Shown: one piece after another, positions 8,492-17,012 of the stretch | Numbering within the stretch: position 1 is the first letter of the stretch | Layout: every line of letters starts with the position of its first letter | Origin: Pseudomonas mohnii | Lineage (GTDB): Bacteria > Pseudomonadota > Gammaproteobacteria > Pseudomonadales > Pseudomonadaceae | Direction: 5' to 3' | Length of the DNA stretch: 64,000 nucleotides | NCBI RefSeq assembly: GCF_900105115.1 | Contig: NZ_FNRV01000001.1 | Coordinates: forward strand, 1,736,001-1,800,000 | Program-made: the position numbers and the translations under genes | Notes under the pieces: model-generated | Databases searched by the model: none | The model's input: the letters and a program-made list of their open reading frames with translations, nothing else | Told to the model about the DNA's origin: nothing

Positions 8492-10066
8492 ATGACAGTC
8501 GAAATGAACACTCCACCTCTACCGCAGACCCTACCGGCGACCGCACGTCCGCTGACGGTCAGCGGCGAGCTGATCAAGCTGCTGACGCCGATGGAGGGCC
8601 TGATCACCGCCGGTCAGACCGCCACGGCCGAAGTGCTGTCGCTCAAGCAGGCGGATCAGACTTTTCAATTGCTGCTCAAGGTCACCCTCGACAGCGGCCG
8701 TCAGACCACCGTCCAGGCCACCAGCGACCAACCGGTGGCCCAAGGCACCCGCATGGTGGTCACTCAGCCGTCGGCGAGCAACCTGGCGGTCACCGTGCAA
8801 CAAGCCATTGCCTCCAGCGTCGCCACCCTCACCCGTATCGACACGGCGCAACTGCCGGTCGGCACGCTGCTGCAAGGCAAAGTGCTGACCTCCCAGGCGT
8901 TGCCGCAGGTGCCTGGCCAACCAGCGGTGTTTCGCTCGATGGTGAGCCTGCTCAATACCGTCCTGAGTGGCACTACCCTGAGCATCGAAAGCCCGCAGCC
9001 ATTGCGCATCGGCACCCTGCTGAGCGCACAGGTGCAAGACACTCAGACACTGAAATTCGTGCCCTTGAGCAGTCGTCAGGAACAACTGGCGGTGACTCAT
9101 CAACTGGTCGACCAGCAAAGTCGCCAAGGCTCGCTGGACGGTTTGCTCAAACTTCTGCAAGACCTGCCGGACTCCGACCAGACCTCCGTCGAGTTGCGCT
9201 CCGCCGCTTCCCGGCTGCTTGCCGGCCTGCCCGATGTTCAGCAACTGAGTACGGCCAAAGGCCTGGCCCAGGCATTACTCAACAGCGGTACGTTCCTCGA
9301 GACCAAGCTGCTGGCCGGGCAGAACCCGACACTGGCGCCTGACCTGAAGGCCGACCTGCTGAAGCTGATCGCCCAATTGACGCCAGCGCTTCAGCCCAAC
9401 ACCAACCTCAGCGCGATCATCGCGGCAAATACGCTGGTCCAGGCCATGCCGAATTTCGTGCGCAACGCCCTGGGCATGCTCGGCCAGGTCAGCGCCAAAC
9501 CGCCGCCGACCAGTTTCCCGTTGCCCGAACGCCTGCTGCAAAATGCGGAGGGGGAAGATGACCTCGAACATCTGCTGCGCCTGGCCGCCGCTGCGGTTTC
9601 ACGCCTGCAGAGCCATCAGTTGTCGAGTCTGGAACAGACCGGCGTGACCGCCGACGGGCGCCTGGTGAGCACCTGGCAACTGGAAATCCCCATGCGCAAC
9701 CTGCAGGACATCGTGCCGTTGCAGGTCAAGTTCCAACGAGAAGAAGCCCCCGAAAAAGAATCGCAACAGGAACGCCGCGAGGAACGCGAGCCCAAACAGC
9801 AACTGTGGCGCGTCGACCTGGCATTCGACATGGAACCCTTGGGGCCGCTGCTGGTTCAGGCACAGCTGATCAAAGGCAGCCTGTCGAGCCAACTGTGGGC
9901 CGAGCGGCCCTACACCGCCAGCCTGATCGAAAGCAACCTGTCGGCATTGCGCGAACGTTTGCTGGCATCCGGCCTGAACGTCGGCGATCTCGATTGCCAC
10001 CTCGGCACACCGCCCCAAGGCCCCCAAACCCGCCTCGAACAACGCTGGGTCGACGAAAACGCATGA
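8492..10066 (+). CDS. FliK-like flagellar hook-length control protein (second FliK paralog)
   Basis: 524-residue protein with the architecture of FliK: a long Gln/Thr/Leu-rich, low-complexity N-terminal part and a C-terminal domain (about residues 425-510, LWRVDLAFDMEPLGPLLVQ) matching the Flg_hook/FliK C-terminal fold. The true fliK, at 32330-33703, sits inside the fli operon, so this is a paralog. It is one of the few plus-strand genes, divergent from ccmA, and its stop overlaps the start of an FlhB C-terminal-like gene (ATGA), so the pair is probably made together. Such pairs are seen at this place in other Pseudomonas. Function is inferred to be modulation of export or hook length. Confidence 0.75.
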   Translation: MTVEMNTPPLPQTLPATARPLTVSGELIKLLTPMEGLITAGQTATAEVLSLKQADQTFQLLLKVTLDSGRQTTVQATSDQPVAQGTRMVVTQPSASNLAVTVQQAIASSVATLTRIDTAQLPVGTLLQGKVLTSQALPQVPGQPAVFRSMVSLLNTVLSGTTLSIESPQPLRIGTLLSAQVQDTQTLKFVPLSSRQEQLAVTHQLVDQQSRQGSLDGLLKLLQDLPDSDQTSVELRSAASRLLAGLPDVQQLSTAKGLAQALLNSGTFLETKLLAGQNPTLAPDLKADLLKLIAQLTPALQPNTNLSAIIAANTLVQAMPNFVRNALGMLGQVSAKPPPTSFPLPERLLQNAEGEDDLEHLLRLAAAAVSRLQSHQLSSLEQTGVTADGRLVSTWQLEIPMRNLQDIVPLQVKFQREEAPEKESQQERREEREPKQQLWRVDLAFDMEPLGPLLVQAQLIKGSLSSQLWAERPYTASLIESNLSALRERLLASGLNVGDLDCHLGTPPQGPQTRLEQRWVDENA

Positions 10067-10392
10067 ATAACCCCAATGCCCCACGCCAGGCCATCGCCCT
10101 CAAATACGACGGCACCCACGCCCCTTCCCTCACGGCCAAGGGCGATGAAGAACTCGCGGAAGAAATCCTGCGGATCGCTCGCGACCATGAAGTGCCGATC
10201 TACGAAAACGCCGAGCTGGTGAAATTGTTGGCGCGCATGGAATTGGGGGACAGCATTCCGCAGGAGCTCTATCTGACGATTGCCGAGATCATTGCGTTTG
10301 CGTGGCATCTGAAGGGCAAGTTCCCGGCCGGGCACATTCCGGACGCACCCATGCTCGAAAAGGATGTCACTGAACGCGGGGATGATTACTGA
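10063..10392 (+). CDS. FlhB C-terminal-domain-like protein (EscU/YscU/HrcU family, FhlB-like)
   Basis: 109-residue soluble protein equal to the cytoplasmic tail of the export switch protein FlhB (compare its IALKYDGTHAPSLTAKGDEELAEEI with VALKYDPDKGGAPMLIAKG in FlhB at 26688-27827). It has no membrane part and no NPTH autocleavage motif; the place of NPTH is taken by the start region APRQAIALKY. It is therefore like an already cleaved FlhB-CC fragment. Its ATG overlaps the stop of the FliK-like gene. Complete homologs of this size are known, so a decayed flhB is unlikely. The exact role is not known to me. Confidence 0.75.
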   Translation: MNNPNAPRQAIALKYDGTHAPSLTAKGDEELAEEILRIARDHEVPIYENAELVKLLARMELGDSIPQELYLTIAEIIAFAWHLKGKFPAGHIPDAPMLEKDVTERGDDY

Positions 10393-10445
10393 CGCCATCG
10401 CGAGCAATTCACGACCACAGAGGCAGCGGGCACGACCTAAACCAC

Positions 10446-10473
10446 TGTAGGAGCGAGCAGGCTCGCGCCTACA
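10446..10473. repeat. Single REP element
   Basis: Nearly perfect palindrome TGTAGGAGCGAGC-AGG-CTCGCGCCTACA. It is the same family as the REP sequences at 11039-11388 and 42224-42326. It lies between convergent genes and overlaps the last codon and stop (10469-10471) of the membrane protein gene. Confidence 0.85.
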
Positions 10474-10969
10474 ACGACACCCTCGCACCGGTATCGGCCT
10501 TGAAAAAACGCAAAAGTCTGAGGCTGCGACCAACGATCAGACCGTTGATGATGCCTGACGCCAGTGCGGACGTTGCGACCGCCGACACGCCATCAACGAG
10601 TTCCGGGTACATCGCCTCTTGATATCCGCTGTAGTAACGCCAGGCAAAGAACCCCCAATACACAAGTAGCACCTTGGCGGTGCCATTCAGCACTAGACGT
10701 TCTCCATCGCGTACTACGCCTTGATACGAATAAAAGCGCAGTGCCAGAACCCAGCCTGCCAGCATTCCCAACGCATATACCGAGAGCGGGATTGCAGCGC
10801 CTTGGGAGAAATTCAACGAAACCAGGGAAATGGCGACAAATACCGCCGGAGTGAACTGCAGCGACCTTTTCGATTCATGACTCTTGAAACAGCCGCGCAC
10901 ACCGTAGTAAGTCAGGATAAAAAAGACCGCATAAACCCACAGCGGTGTACCACGCAAAATGTCGTACAT
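10469..10969 (-). CDS. Membrane protein of unknown function (DUF6622-like)
   Basis: 166-residue protein with about five hydrophobic helices and little else. The opening MYDILRGTPLWVYAVFF and the pattern of short loops resemble the DUF6622 group of small membrane proteins (recognised from memory, not searched). The start at 10969 follows a GGGAGG only 3 nt away, so ATG 10984 (adding MPGRH) is a real alternative. The stop codon lies inside a REP element. No link to flagella or cytochrome maturation is visible. Confidence 0.6.
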   Translation of the reverse strand: MYDILRGTPLWVYAVFFILTYYGVRGCFKSHESKRSLQFTPAVFVAISLVSLNFSQGAAIPLSVYALGMLAGWVLALRFYSYQGVVRDGERLVLNGTAKVLLVYWGFFAWRYYSGYQEAMYPELVDGVSAVATSALASGIINGLIVGRSLRLLRFFKADTGARVSL

Positions 10970-11038
10970 ATGCCTCCCTGGCATTGAGACACACTCAACC
11001 AAGCGTCGTTGAAAAACGGCGATGGTCTCAAGTCCGAC

Positions 11039-11388
11039 GCGTTGATTCAGAGAGCCCGCGTCATCGTTAACGCCCATCGCGAGCAGGCTCGCTCCTACAG
11101 TGGTTTCAGGCCGGTCACAAAATCGGTGTTCACTGAAAATCAAATGTAGGAGCGAGCCTGCTCGCGATGGACTCAAGTGCAACGCGTTGACTCAGAAAGC
11201 CCGCGTTATCGTTAACGCCCATCGCGAGCAGGCTCGCTCCTACATTGGTTTCAGGCCGGTCACAAAATCGGTGTTCACTGAAAATCAAATGTAGGAGCGA
11301 GCCTGCTCGCGATGGACTCAAGCTCGCCGCGTTGACTCAGAAAGCACGATCGTTAACGCCCATCGCGAGCAGGCTCGCTCCTACTGGC
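11039..11388. repeat. Tandem 145-bp repeat carrying REP pairs (2.4 copies)
   Basis: Units begin GCGTTGA(T/C)TCAGA at 11039, 11184 and 11329, exactly 145 bp apart. The first two are full and almost identical; the third stops after about 60 bp. Each full unit holds two REP sequences in opposite orientation (the core CATCGCGAGCAGGCTCGCTC and its complement) around a shared spacer GGTTTCAGGCCGGTCACAAA. Five REPs lie in the array. The stretch 10970-11390 has no gene; apart from this array I see nothing in it. Confidence 0.92.
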
Positions 11389-11390
11389 TT

Positions 11391-11786
11391 TTAACTGCTC
11401 TTGTGCAACTTGCTCATCAACTCCGCTTCAGCCTGGGTCAAGCCGCAGGACTGGGTCAGTTCGTCGACGCTTGCGCCCATTCCGACCAGTCGTGCCGCCT
11501 GGGCGAACGACAGGCTGGAAGGGTCGCGCTGTTCCAGCTGGACCAGTTTGTCCGGCAATGGCGCGACGATCGCGCGCAGTTCGTGCAGGTCTTCACCCAT
11601 GCGCACGCTACCGTTCTGGTAATTGTCGACGCGCTTGGCCAGCTCCTTGATGCGCTGATCACGCAGCACATCACTCTGGGCCTGTTGCGCAGCAATCAGT
11701 CGCTGACCGCGAATGTACGCCAGAAACATTGCCAGCGTGCCTGCCCAAAACAGGAACAGGACAATGACCGCCACCTCAAGAATCAA
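11391..11786 (-). CDS. DUF2802 protein at the end of the chemotaxis operon
   Basis: 131 residues: one N-terminal membrane helix (about 3-24), a charged helical, probably coiled-coil region (about 28-85), and a C-terminal segment (about 90-128, SFAQAARLVGMGASVDELTQ) that looks like a small helix-turn-helix-type bundle. This is the DUF2802 layout found after cheW in Pseudomonas flagellar/chemotaxis operons. The start touches the cheW stop. Biochemical role unknown; membrane attachment plus the locus suggest an accessory part of the chemoreceptor or motor system. Confidence 0.8.
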   Translation of the reverse strand: MILEVAVIVLFLFWAGTLAMFLAYIRGQRLIAAQQAQSDVLRDQRIKELAKRVDNYQNGSVRMGEDLHELRAIVAPLPDKLVQLEQRDPSSLSFAQAARLVGMGASVDELTQSCGLTQAEAELMSKLHKSS

Positions 11787-12272
11787 TCAGATACTCTCCA
11801 GTTCCGACCATTCTTCTTCGCTCATCATCTTGTCGAGTTCGACCAGGATCAGCAGTTCGTTGTTCTTGTTGCACACGCCTTGAATGAACTTGGCGGACTC
11901 TTCGTTACCCACGTTCGGCGCGGTTTCGATTTCCGACTGACGCAGGTAAACCACTTCGGCCACGCTGTCGACCATGATCCCGACCACTTGCTTGTCGGCT
12001 TCGATGATCACGATACGGGTGTTGTCGCTGATTTCGGCGTTCATCAGGCCGAAGCGCTGACGGGTGTCGATCACGGTGACCACGTTACCGCGCAGGTTGA
12101 TGATGCCCAGCACGTAGCTCGGTGCACCCGGAACCGGAGCGATTTCGGTATAGCGCAGGACTTCCTGAACGCGCATCACGTTGATGCCGTAGGTTTCGTT
12201 GTCCAGTTTGAAGGTGACCCATTGCAGGATCGGATCTTCGGAACCCTTTGCCGCCGTCGCCTTATCATTCAT
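11787..12272 (-). CDS. cheW: Chemotaxis coupling protein CheW
   Basis: Cytosolic adaptor that links chemoreceptors to CheA. 161 residues, one CheW (SH3-like) domain over almost the full length. Family blocks are VTFKLDNETYGINV, EVLRYTEIAPVPGAPSYVLG and NLRGNVVTVIDTRQRFGL. The ATG at 12272 follows a good GAGGGG ribosome site; a start five codons earlier is less likely. It lies between parP and the DUF2802 gene in the che operon. Confidence 0.94.
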   Translation of the reverse strand: MNDKATAAKGSEDPILQWVTFKLDNETYGINVMRVQEVLRYTEIAPVPGAPSYVLGIINLRGNVVTVIDTRQRFGLMNAEISDNTRIVIIEADKQVVGIMVDSVAEVVYLRQSEIETAPNVGNEESAKFIQGVCNKNNELLILVELDKMMSEEEWSELESI

Positions 12273-12313
12273 ACCCTGACCCCTCAAGAAACCGCCCTAG
12301 CGGTATTGTTCTG

Positions 12314-13231
12314 TTATGTAGGTTTGTGAGCCGGCTTGCTGCCGCCCATGTGCTTGGCCCCACCGCTGGCGATCAACTCGGCCAGCGCGGAAACGTCGAG
12401 CAATGCACACATGTGTTCAATCACGGTGCCCGCCAGCCATGGCCGTTGGCCACGATGGCTGCGCCATTTGATTTCGTTCGGGTCCAGGCGCAACGAGTGG
12501 CTGACTTGATGCACCGCCAACCCCCACTCGTAGCCCTGGACCGAAATGACGTATTGCAGGCCCTGGCGGAAGTCATCGCGATAACGGTCGGGCATGACCC
12601 AACGCGCAGTGTCCAACACCTTCAGATTGCCCGCCTGGCTCGGCAGGATGCCAAGGAACCATTCCGGCTGGCCGAACAACGGCGTCAGTTCGTGCCCCGC
12701 CAGCGGGTAGATCGACCCCAGGCACACCAGCGGCACCGCCAGGGTCAAGCCAGCGACATCGAACAGCAGGCATTCGAACGGTTCGGCGGCCCAGGACGGA
12801 CGGCCATCGGTTTCCTCCGGTGGCGGTGTGACCGGCGGCAGATGCACTTCGACGACCGGCGGCACCAAGGCTTGGTGCATTTCATCGGGTGGCGGGACCA
12901 GTGCCTGCAGCAACGGCGCGATGGTCGATACCGACGCCAGAACGGGGGCCGGTGCTTCGAGCACGGCGACTGCCGGCTTCGGTACTGAAGGTGTTAGTTC
13001 CGGGGCAGCAGCGACGGCGGCTTTCTGTGCATCACGGGCCTGCTCTTCGAGCACGGCCGCCTGGAACTCGTCCAGCGCAGCTTCGACTTCAATCGCTTCG
13101 ACAACTTCGACGATTTCAGCAAGCGCTTGAACTTCAACCGGCAGTTCTTCGGTCGCCTCCATCAGCAAGCTGTCCAGATAAGACTGGAGCGCCAGTTGCG
13201 GACGCGAGGTGGTCTTCACCGGCCGGTTCAT
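12314..13231 (-). CDS. parP: CheW-domain polar localization protein ParP-like
   Basis: 305 residues. The N-terminal segment LALQSYLDSLLMEA is typical of ParP. An acidic then Ala/Pro-rich linker covers about 30-160. The C-terminal CheW-like (AIF) domain covers about 165-290 (PFECLLFDVAGLTLAVPLVCLGSI, EWFLGILPSQAGNLKVLD). ParP-family proteins bind CheA and the ParC ATPase and keep chemotaxis arrays at the cell pole; this assignment rests on the adjacent parC-like gene and the domain layout. Its function here is inferred from those homologs. Confidence 0.8.
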   Translation of the reverse strand: MNRPVKTTSRPQLALQSYLDSLLMEATEELPVEVQALAEIVEVVEAIEVEAALDEFQAAVLEEQARDAQKAAVAAAPELTPSVPKPAVAVLEAPAPVLASVSTIAPLLQALVPPPDEMHQALVPPVVEVHLPPVTPPPEETDGRPSWAAEPFECLLFDVAGLTLAVPLVCLGSIYPLAGHELTPLFGQPEWFLGILPSQAGNLKVLDTARWVMPDRYRDDFRQGLQYVISVQGYEWGLAVHQVSHSLRLDPNEIKWRSHRGQRPWLAGTVIEHMCALLDVSALAELIASGGAKHMGGSKPAHKPT

Positions 13232-13243
13232 GGCTGCCCCCTT

Positions 13244-13345
13244 GCCGGAGCGAGCTTGCTCACGATAAAGGTATGAGCGGCGCCCATCCCCAGGAAGCCC
13301 GCGTTATCGTTGTCATCCATCGCGAGCAAGCTCGCTCCTACAGGG
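13244..13345. repeat. REP pair (REPIN) between parP and parC
   Basis: Two REP cores in opposite orientation, GGAGCGAGCTTGCTCACGAT near 13247 and CATCGCGAGCAAGCTCGCTC at 13318, about 50 bp apart. The internal flank GCCCGCGTTATCGTT recurs in the array at 11039-11388. The element fills most of the 126-nt gap between parC and parP. Confidence 0.85.
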
Positions 13346-13357
13346 ACTGGATTCATC

Positions 13358-14146
13358 TCACGCCACCTGCGGAACAAGTTGCGCCGCCAGCAAATGCTTG
13401 AGCAACGCACGGTAGGCAAGAACGCCCCGGCTTTTCCCGTCGAATTGCGAAGGCGTCAGCCCTGCCCGGCTGGCATCGCGCAATCGCGTGTCCACCGGAA
13501 TGTAGCCTTGCCAGATGTCATCAGGGAATTTGTCGCGCAGGACACGCAGCGTGCCCAGAGACGCTTGCGTTCGGCGATCGAACAAGGTCGGCACGATGGT
13601 GAACGGCAATTCCTGTTTGCGTGACCGGTTGATCATCGCCAGGGTGTTGACCATACGCTCCAGGCCTTTCACCGCGAGGTGTTCGGTCTGCACCGGGATC
13701 ACCAGCTGCTGGCTCGCCGCCAAGGCATTGACCATCAGCACGCCGAGCAACGGCGGGCTGTCGATCACCGCGTAGTCGAAGTCTTGCCACAATTGCGCCA
13801 GGCTCTTGGCAATCACCAGGCCCAGGCCACTCTGGCCCGGTGACTGACGCTCAAGGGTCGCCAGCGCCGTACTCGATGGCAGCAGGGAAATGCGTTCGTC
13901 GCTGGTGGACAGCAACAACTGGCCGGGCAGGCCCTCAGGGACGCTGCCCTTGTGCAGGAAAAGGTCGTAGTTGCTGTGTTCCAGGGTGTCGGGGTCGTAA
14001 CCGAAATAGCTGGTCATGGAGCCGTGGGGGTCGAGATCGACCACGACCACGCGCTTGCCCGCCTCGGCCAGCAATCCGGCTAAAGCGATAGAGGAAGTGG
14101 TTTTACCGACACCACCCTTTTGATTGGCGACTGCCCAGACTCTCAT
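13358..14146 (-). CDS. parC: ParA-family ATPase ParC-like (chemotaxis array positioning)
   Basis: 262-residue MinD/ParA-type ATPase. The deviant Walker A NQKGGVGKTTSS is at about 8-19. The switch segment VVVDLDPHGSMTSYFG carries the family Asp, and YAVIDSPPLLGV is the Walker B. Homologs place polar chemotaxis arrays by interacting with ParP. The position next to the CheW-domain gene and after motD is the conserved Pseudomonas arrangement. A plasmid-type ParA is unlikely because no parB or parS is nearby. Confidence 0.85.
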   Translation of the reverse strand: MRVWAVANQKGGVGKTTSSIALAGLLAEAGKRVVVVDLDPHGSMTSYFGYDPDTLEHSNYDLFLHKGSVPEGLPGQLLLSTSDERISLLPSSTALATLERQSPGQSGLGLVIAKSLAQLWQDFDYAVIDSPPLLGVLMVNALAASQQLVIPVQTEHLAVKGLERMVNTLAMINRSRKQELPFTIVPTLFDRRTQASLGTLRVLRDKFPDDIWQGYIPVDTRLRDASRAGLTPSQFDGKSRGVLAYRALLKHLLAAQLVPQVA

Positions 14147-14189
14147 TCGGATTGTTCCTCCCGGCCGATTGGATCGACCGAGAAATAGC

Positions 14190-15080
14190 TCAACGTGTTA
14201 ATGCGGGTGACGGAGAATTGACGGCACCCTCTCGTCCCGGCGACTTGACCGGGGTCGGTGCAGTTTGTGTGCCAGCACGCTTCAACGCGGCGTCGGGTTG
14301 CGCATTGGCGGTTCCGGTACCCGTGAGGCTGCGTCGCACATCGAGATTACGCGACACCACCAGCACCACCCGACGATTGCGCGCCCGGCCTTCCACCGTG
14401 GCGTTATTGGCCACTGGCTGGAATTCGCCATACCCCACCGACGCCAGACGACTCGGGTTGACCCCCTGCATCGCGAGCATGCGCACGATGCTGGCCGAAC
14501 GGGCCGAAGACAGTTCCCAGTTGGTCGGATACTGCGACGTGCGAATCGGTTGATCGTCGGTGAAACCCTCGACATGAATCGGGTTGTCGAACGGCTTCAG
14601 AATCGCGGCGACCTTGTCGATGATGTTGAACGCGATGTCGCTCGGCATGGCGTCGCCACTGCCAAACAACAGGCTGGAATTGAGTTCGATCTCGACCCAC
14701 AACTCGTTGCCGCGCACAGTCATCTGATTGGAGCTGATCAAGTCGCCGAACGCCGCACTGATGTCGTCGGCGATGCTTTTGAGTGGATCGCTGGTGCCCG
14801 CGACACCGGCATCGACCTGATCACTGTCCTGGACCAGTGGCTTGGCCGGGGTCACGGTCTTAGGCCGTTCCTCGCCGATCGGAATGGGTTTCAAGGAGCG
14901 ATCGGCGTCGGTGAAGACACCGATCAGCGCTTGGGAAATAACCTTGTACTTGCCTTCGTTGATCGAAGAGATCGAGTACATCACCACGAAGAAGGCAAAG
15001 AGCAAGGTGATGAAGTCGGCGTAGGAAACCAGCCAACGTTCATGGTTTACATGCTCTTCATGCTGGCGACGACGTGCCAT
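14190..15080 (-). CDS. motD: Flagellar motor stator protein MotD
   Basis: MotB-family half of the second stator, MotCD, which pairs with MotC to carry protons and supports swarming. 296 residues. The basic N-terminus MARRRQHEEHVNHERW is followed by one membrane helix with the plug/ion-binding region SYADFITLLFAFF (the Asp is the expected proton site). The C-terminal OmpA-like peptidoglycan-binding domain covers about 150-255 (GFTDDQPIRTSQYPTNWELS). A Pro/Thr-rich tail ends the protein. It lies directly after motC. Confidence 0.93.
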   Translation of the reverse strand: MARRRQHEEHVNHERWLVSYADFITLLFAFFVVMYSISSINEGKYKVISQALIGVFTDADRSLKPIPIGEERPKTVTPAKPLVQDSDQVDAGVAGTSDPLKSIADDISAAFGDLISSNQMTVRGNELWVEIELNSSLLFGSGDAMPSDIAFNIIDKVAAILKPFDNPIHVEGFTDDQPIRTSQYPTNWELSSARSASIVRMLAMQGVNPSRLASVGYGEFQPVANNATVEGRARNRRVVLVVSRNLDVRRSLTGTGTANAQPDAALKRAGTQTAPTPVKSPGREGAVNSPSPALTR

Positions 15081-15095
15081 AGTTCATTACCCCCA

Positions 15096-15836
15096 TCAAT
15101 CCATGAAGCCCTGAAGCTTCAACTCAATGGAGCGAGGGTTTTCACCTTCGGCGATCGACAGGATGCCTTCCAGCAGCATTTCGCGATAACGCGATTGGCG
15201 CAGCGCGATGGATTTGAGTTTCGCGGCAATCGGCAACAGCACCAGGTTGGCACTGGCCACGCCATAGATGGTGGCGACGAAGGCCACGGCGATTCCGCTG
15301 CCCAGTTGCGACGGATCCCCCAGATTGCCCATGACGTGAATCAGGCCCATCACCGCACCGATGATGCCGATGGTGGGTGCGTAACCGCCCATGCTTTCGA
15401 AGACCTTGGCAGCTTCGATGTCACGGCTTTCCTGGGTATAGAAATCGACTTCCAGAATGCTGCGGATCGCCTCGGGTTCGGCACCGTCGACCAGCAGTTG
15501 CAGGCCTTTGCGCGAGTAGTTGTCGGGTTCGGTGTCGGCCATGCCTTCCAGCCCGAGCAAGCCTTCCTTGCGCGCGGTCAGGCTCCAGTTGACGACACGG
15601 TCGACGCCACCGGCTAGATCGATGCGCGGCGGAAACAGAATCCACGCCAGAATCTGTATGGCGCGCTTGAAGGCGCTCATCGGGGATTGCAGCAACGCCG
15701 CGCCGAAGGTCCCGCCGAGTACGATCAACGCCGCCGGGCCGTTGGCCAATGCACCGAGGTGACCGCCTTCGAGGAAGTTGCCACCAATGATGGCAACGAA
15801 CGCCAGAATGATCCCGATCAGGCTGAGAACGTCCAT
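15096..15836 (-). CDS. motC: Flagellar motor stator protein MotC
   Basis: MotA-family four-helix stator subunit. 246 residues. A large cytoplasmic loop (about 55-145) carries the charged residues that meet FliG, and the helices 3 and 4 region MGGYAPTIGIIGAVMGLIHVM is typical. The ATG at 15836 shares its A with the cheB stop codon (TGATG), so translation is coupled; a start three codons earlier is less likely. Confidence 0.93.
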   Translation of the reverse strand: MDVLSLIGIILAFVAIIGGNFLEGGHLGALANGPAALIVLGGTFGAALLQSPMSAFKRAIQILAWILFPPRIDLAGGVDRVVNWSLTARKEGLLGLEGMADTEPDNYSRKGLQLLVDGAEPEAIRSILEVDFYTQESRDIEAAKVFESMGGYAPTIGIIGAVMGLIHVMGNLGDPSQLGSGIAVAFVATIYGVASANLVLLPIAAKLKSIALRQSRYREMLLEGILSIAEGENPRSIELKLQGFMD

Positions 15837-16963
15837 CAGACACACGCCTCGACCAAGTGCCGGCCAATGTCGTCGAGGCTATACACCGCGTCGGCGAGTT
15901 CGGCTTTGACGATGGCCATCGGCATTCCGTAGATCACGCAACTGGCTTCGTCCTGGGCCCAGATCGAACTGCCGCCCTGCTTGAGCAGGCGCGCACCTTC
16001 ACGACCGTCGGCACCCATCCCGGTCAACACGACCGCCAGAACTTTGTCACCGTAGGACTTGGCGGCGGAACCGAAGGTGATGTCGACACACGGTTTGTAG
16101 TTCAGACGCTCGTCGCCCGGCAGGATTTTCACCGCGCCACGGCCGTCGATCATCATTTGCTTGCCACCCGGCGCCAGCAGCGCCAGGCCCGGACGCAAGA
16201 TGTCGCCGTCTTCGGCTTCCTTGACGCTGATGCGGCAGAGCTTGTCCAGACGCTCGGCGAATGCCTTGGTGAAGGCTGCGGGCATGTGCTGGATCAGCAC
16301 GATCGGTGCAGGGAAATTGGCCGGCAACTGGGTCAATACCCGTTGCAGCGCAACCGGACCGCCGGTGGAGGTGCCGATGGCGACCAGTTTGTAGGCCTTG
16401 CGTTTTGGCGCTGGCGACGAAGGCGCGTGCGCAGCACGAGCCGGAATCGGAGCCGGTGCCGGACGCGCAGGCACGTTGCTGCCGTAGCTGCTGGCGCTTG
16501 ATGGCGCGGGTGTCGGGGCCGGGGCAGCGACGGGCGCCGGAGCACTGTAGGTGCTGACACGACGATTGCTGCGCGAGATGCTGAGAATCTTCTCGCACAG
16601 CAGTTGCTTGACCTTCTCGGGATTGCGCGAAATGTCTTCGAAATTCTTCGGCAGGAAATCCACCGCGCCGGCGTCCAGCGCATCCAGGGTGACCCGGGCA
16701 CCTTCGTGGGTCAGCGATGAAAACATCAACACCGGAGTCGGGCAGCGCTGCATGATGTGCCGCACTGCCGTGATGCCATCCATCATCGGCATCTCGTAGT
16801 CCATGGTGATCACGTCGGGCTTGAGGGCCAGCGCCTGATCGATCGCCTCTTTTCCGTTGGTCGCCGTACCGACGACCTGGATATTCGAATCCGCTGAAAG
16901 AATTTCCGAGACGCGGCGGCGGAAAAACCCCGAATCATCCACCACCAGGACTTTGACTGCCAT
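15836..16963 (-). CDS. cheB: Chemotaxis methylesterase response regulator CheB
   Basis: Removes methyl groups from, and deamidates, chemoreceptors when phosphorylated by CheA. 375 residues. A receiver domain (1-120, phospho-acceptor Asp55 in [13 protein letters not shown]) is joined by an Ala/Pro-rich linker (about 140-180) to the CheB esterase domain, whose catalytic motifs AIGTSTGGP (Ser), LIQHMPAAF (His) and [11 protein letters not shown] (Asp) are present. The ATG at 16963 gives a standard receiver start; the upstream in-frame extension to 17056 runs into cheA. No cheR is in this window. Confidence 0.94.
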   Translation of the reverse strand: MAVKVLVVDDSGFFRRRVSEILSADSNIQVVGTATNGKEAIDQALALKPDVITMDYEMPMMDGITAVRHIMQRCPTPVLMFSSLTHEGARVTLDALDAGAVDFLPKNFEDISRNPEKVKQLLCEKILSISRSNRRVSTYSAPAPVAAPAPTPAPSSASSYGSNVPARPAPAPIPARAAHAPSSPAPKRKAYKLVAIGTSTGGPVALQRVLTQLPANFPAPIVLIQHMPAAFTKAFAERLDKLCRISVKEAEDGDILRPGLALLAPGGKQMMIDGRGAVKILPGDERLNYKPCVDITFGSAAKSYGDKVLAVVLTGMGADGREGARLLKQGGSSIWAQDEASCVIYGMPMAIVKAELADAVYSLDDIGRHLVEACV

Positions 16964-17012
16964 AAACACTCCATTAGACAGAGCGAGGCTCAGTTGCCCC
17001 GCTCCATCAGAA

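Noticed and set aside
10063..10392. FlhB-like gene as a pseudogene fragment of flhB
   Set aside because: It has a proper start, a full C-terminal domain and coupling to its neighbour; a short stand-alone form is known in other bacteria.
11039..11388. CRISPR-like array
   Set aside because: Repeats are 145 bp, hold inverted REP cores, have no short unique spacers, and no cas gene is near.
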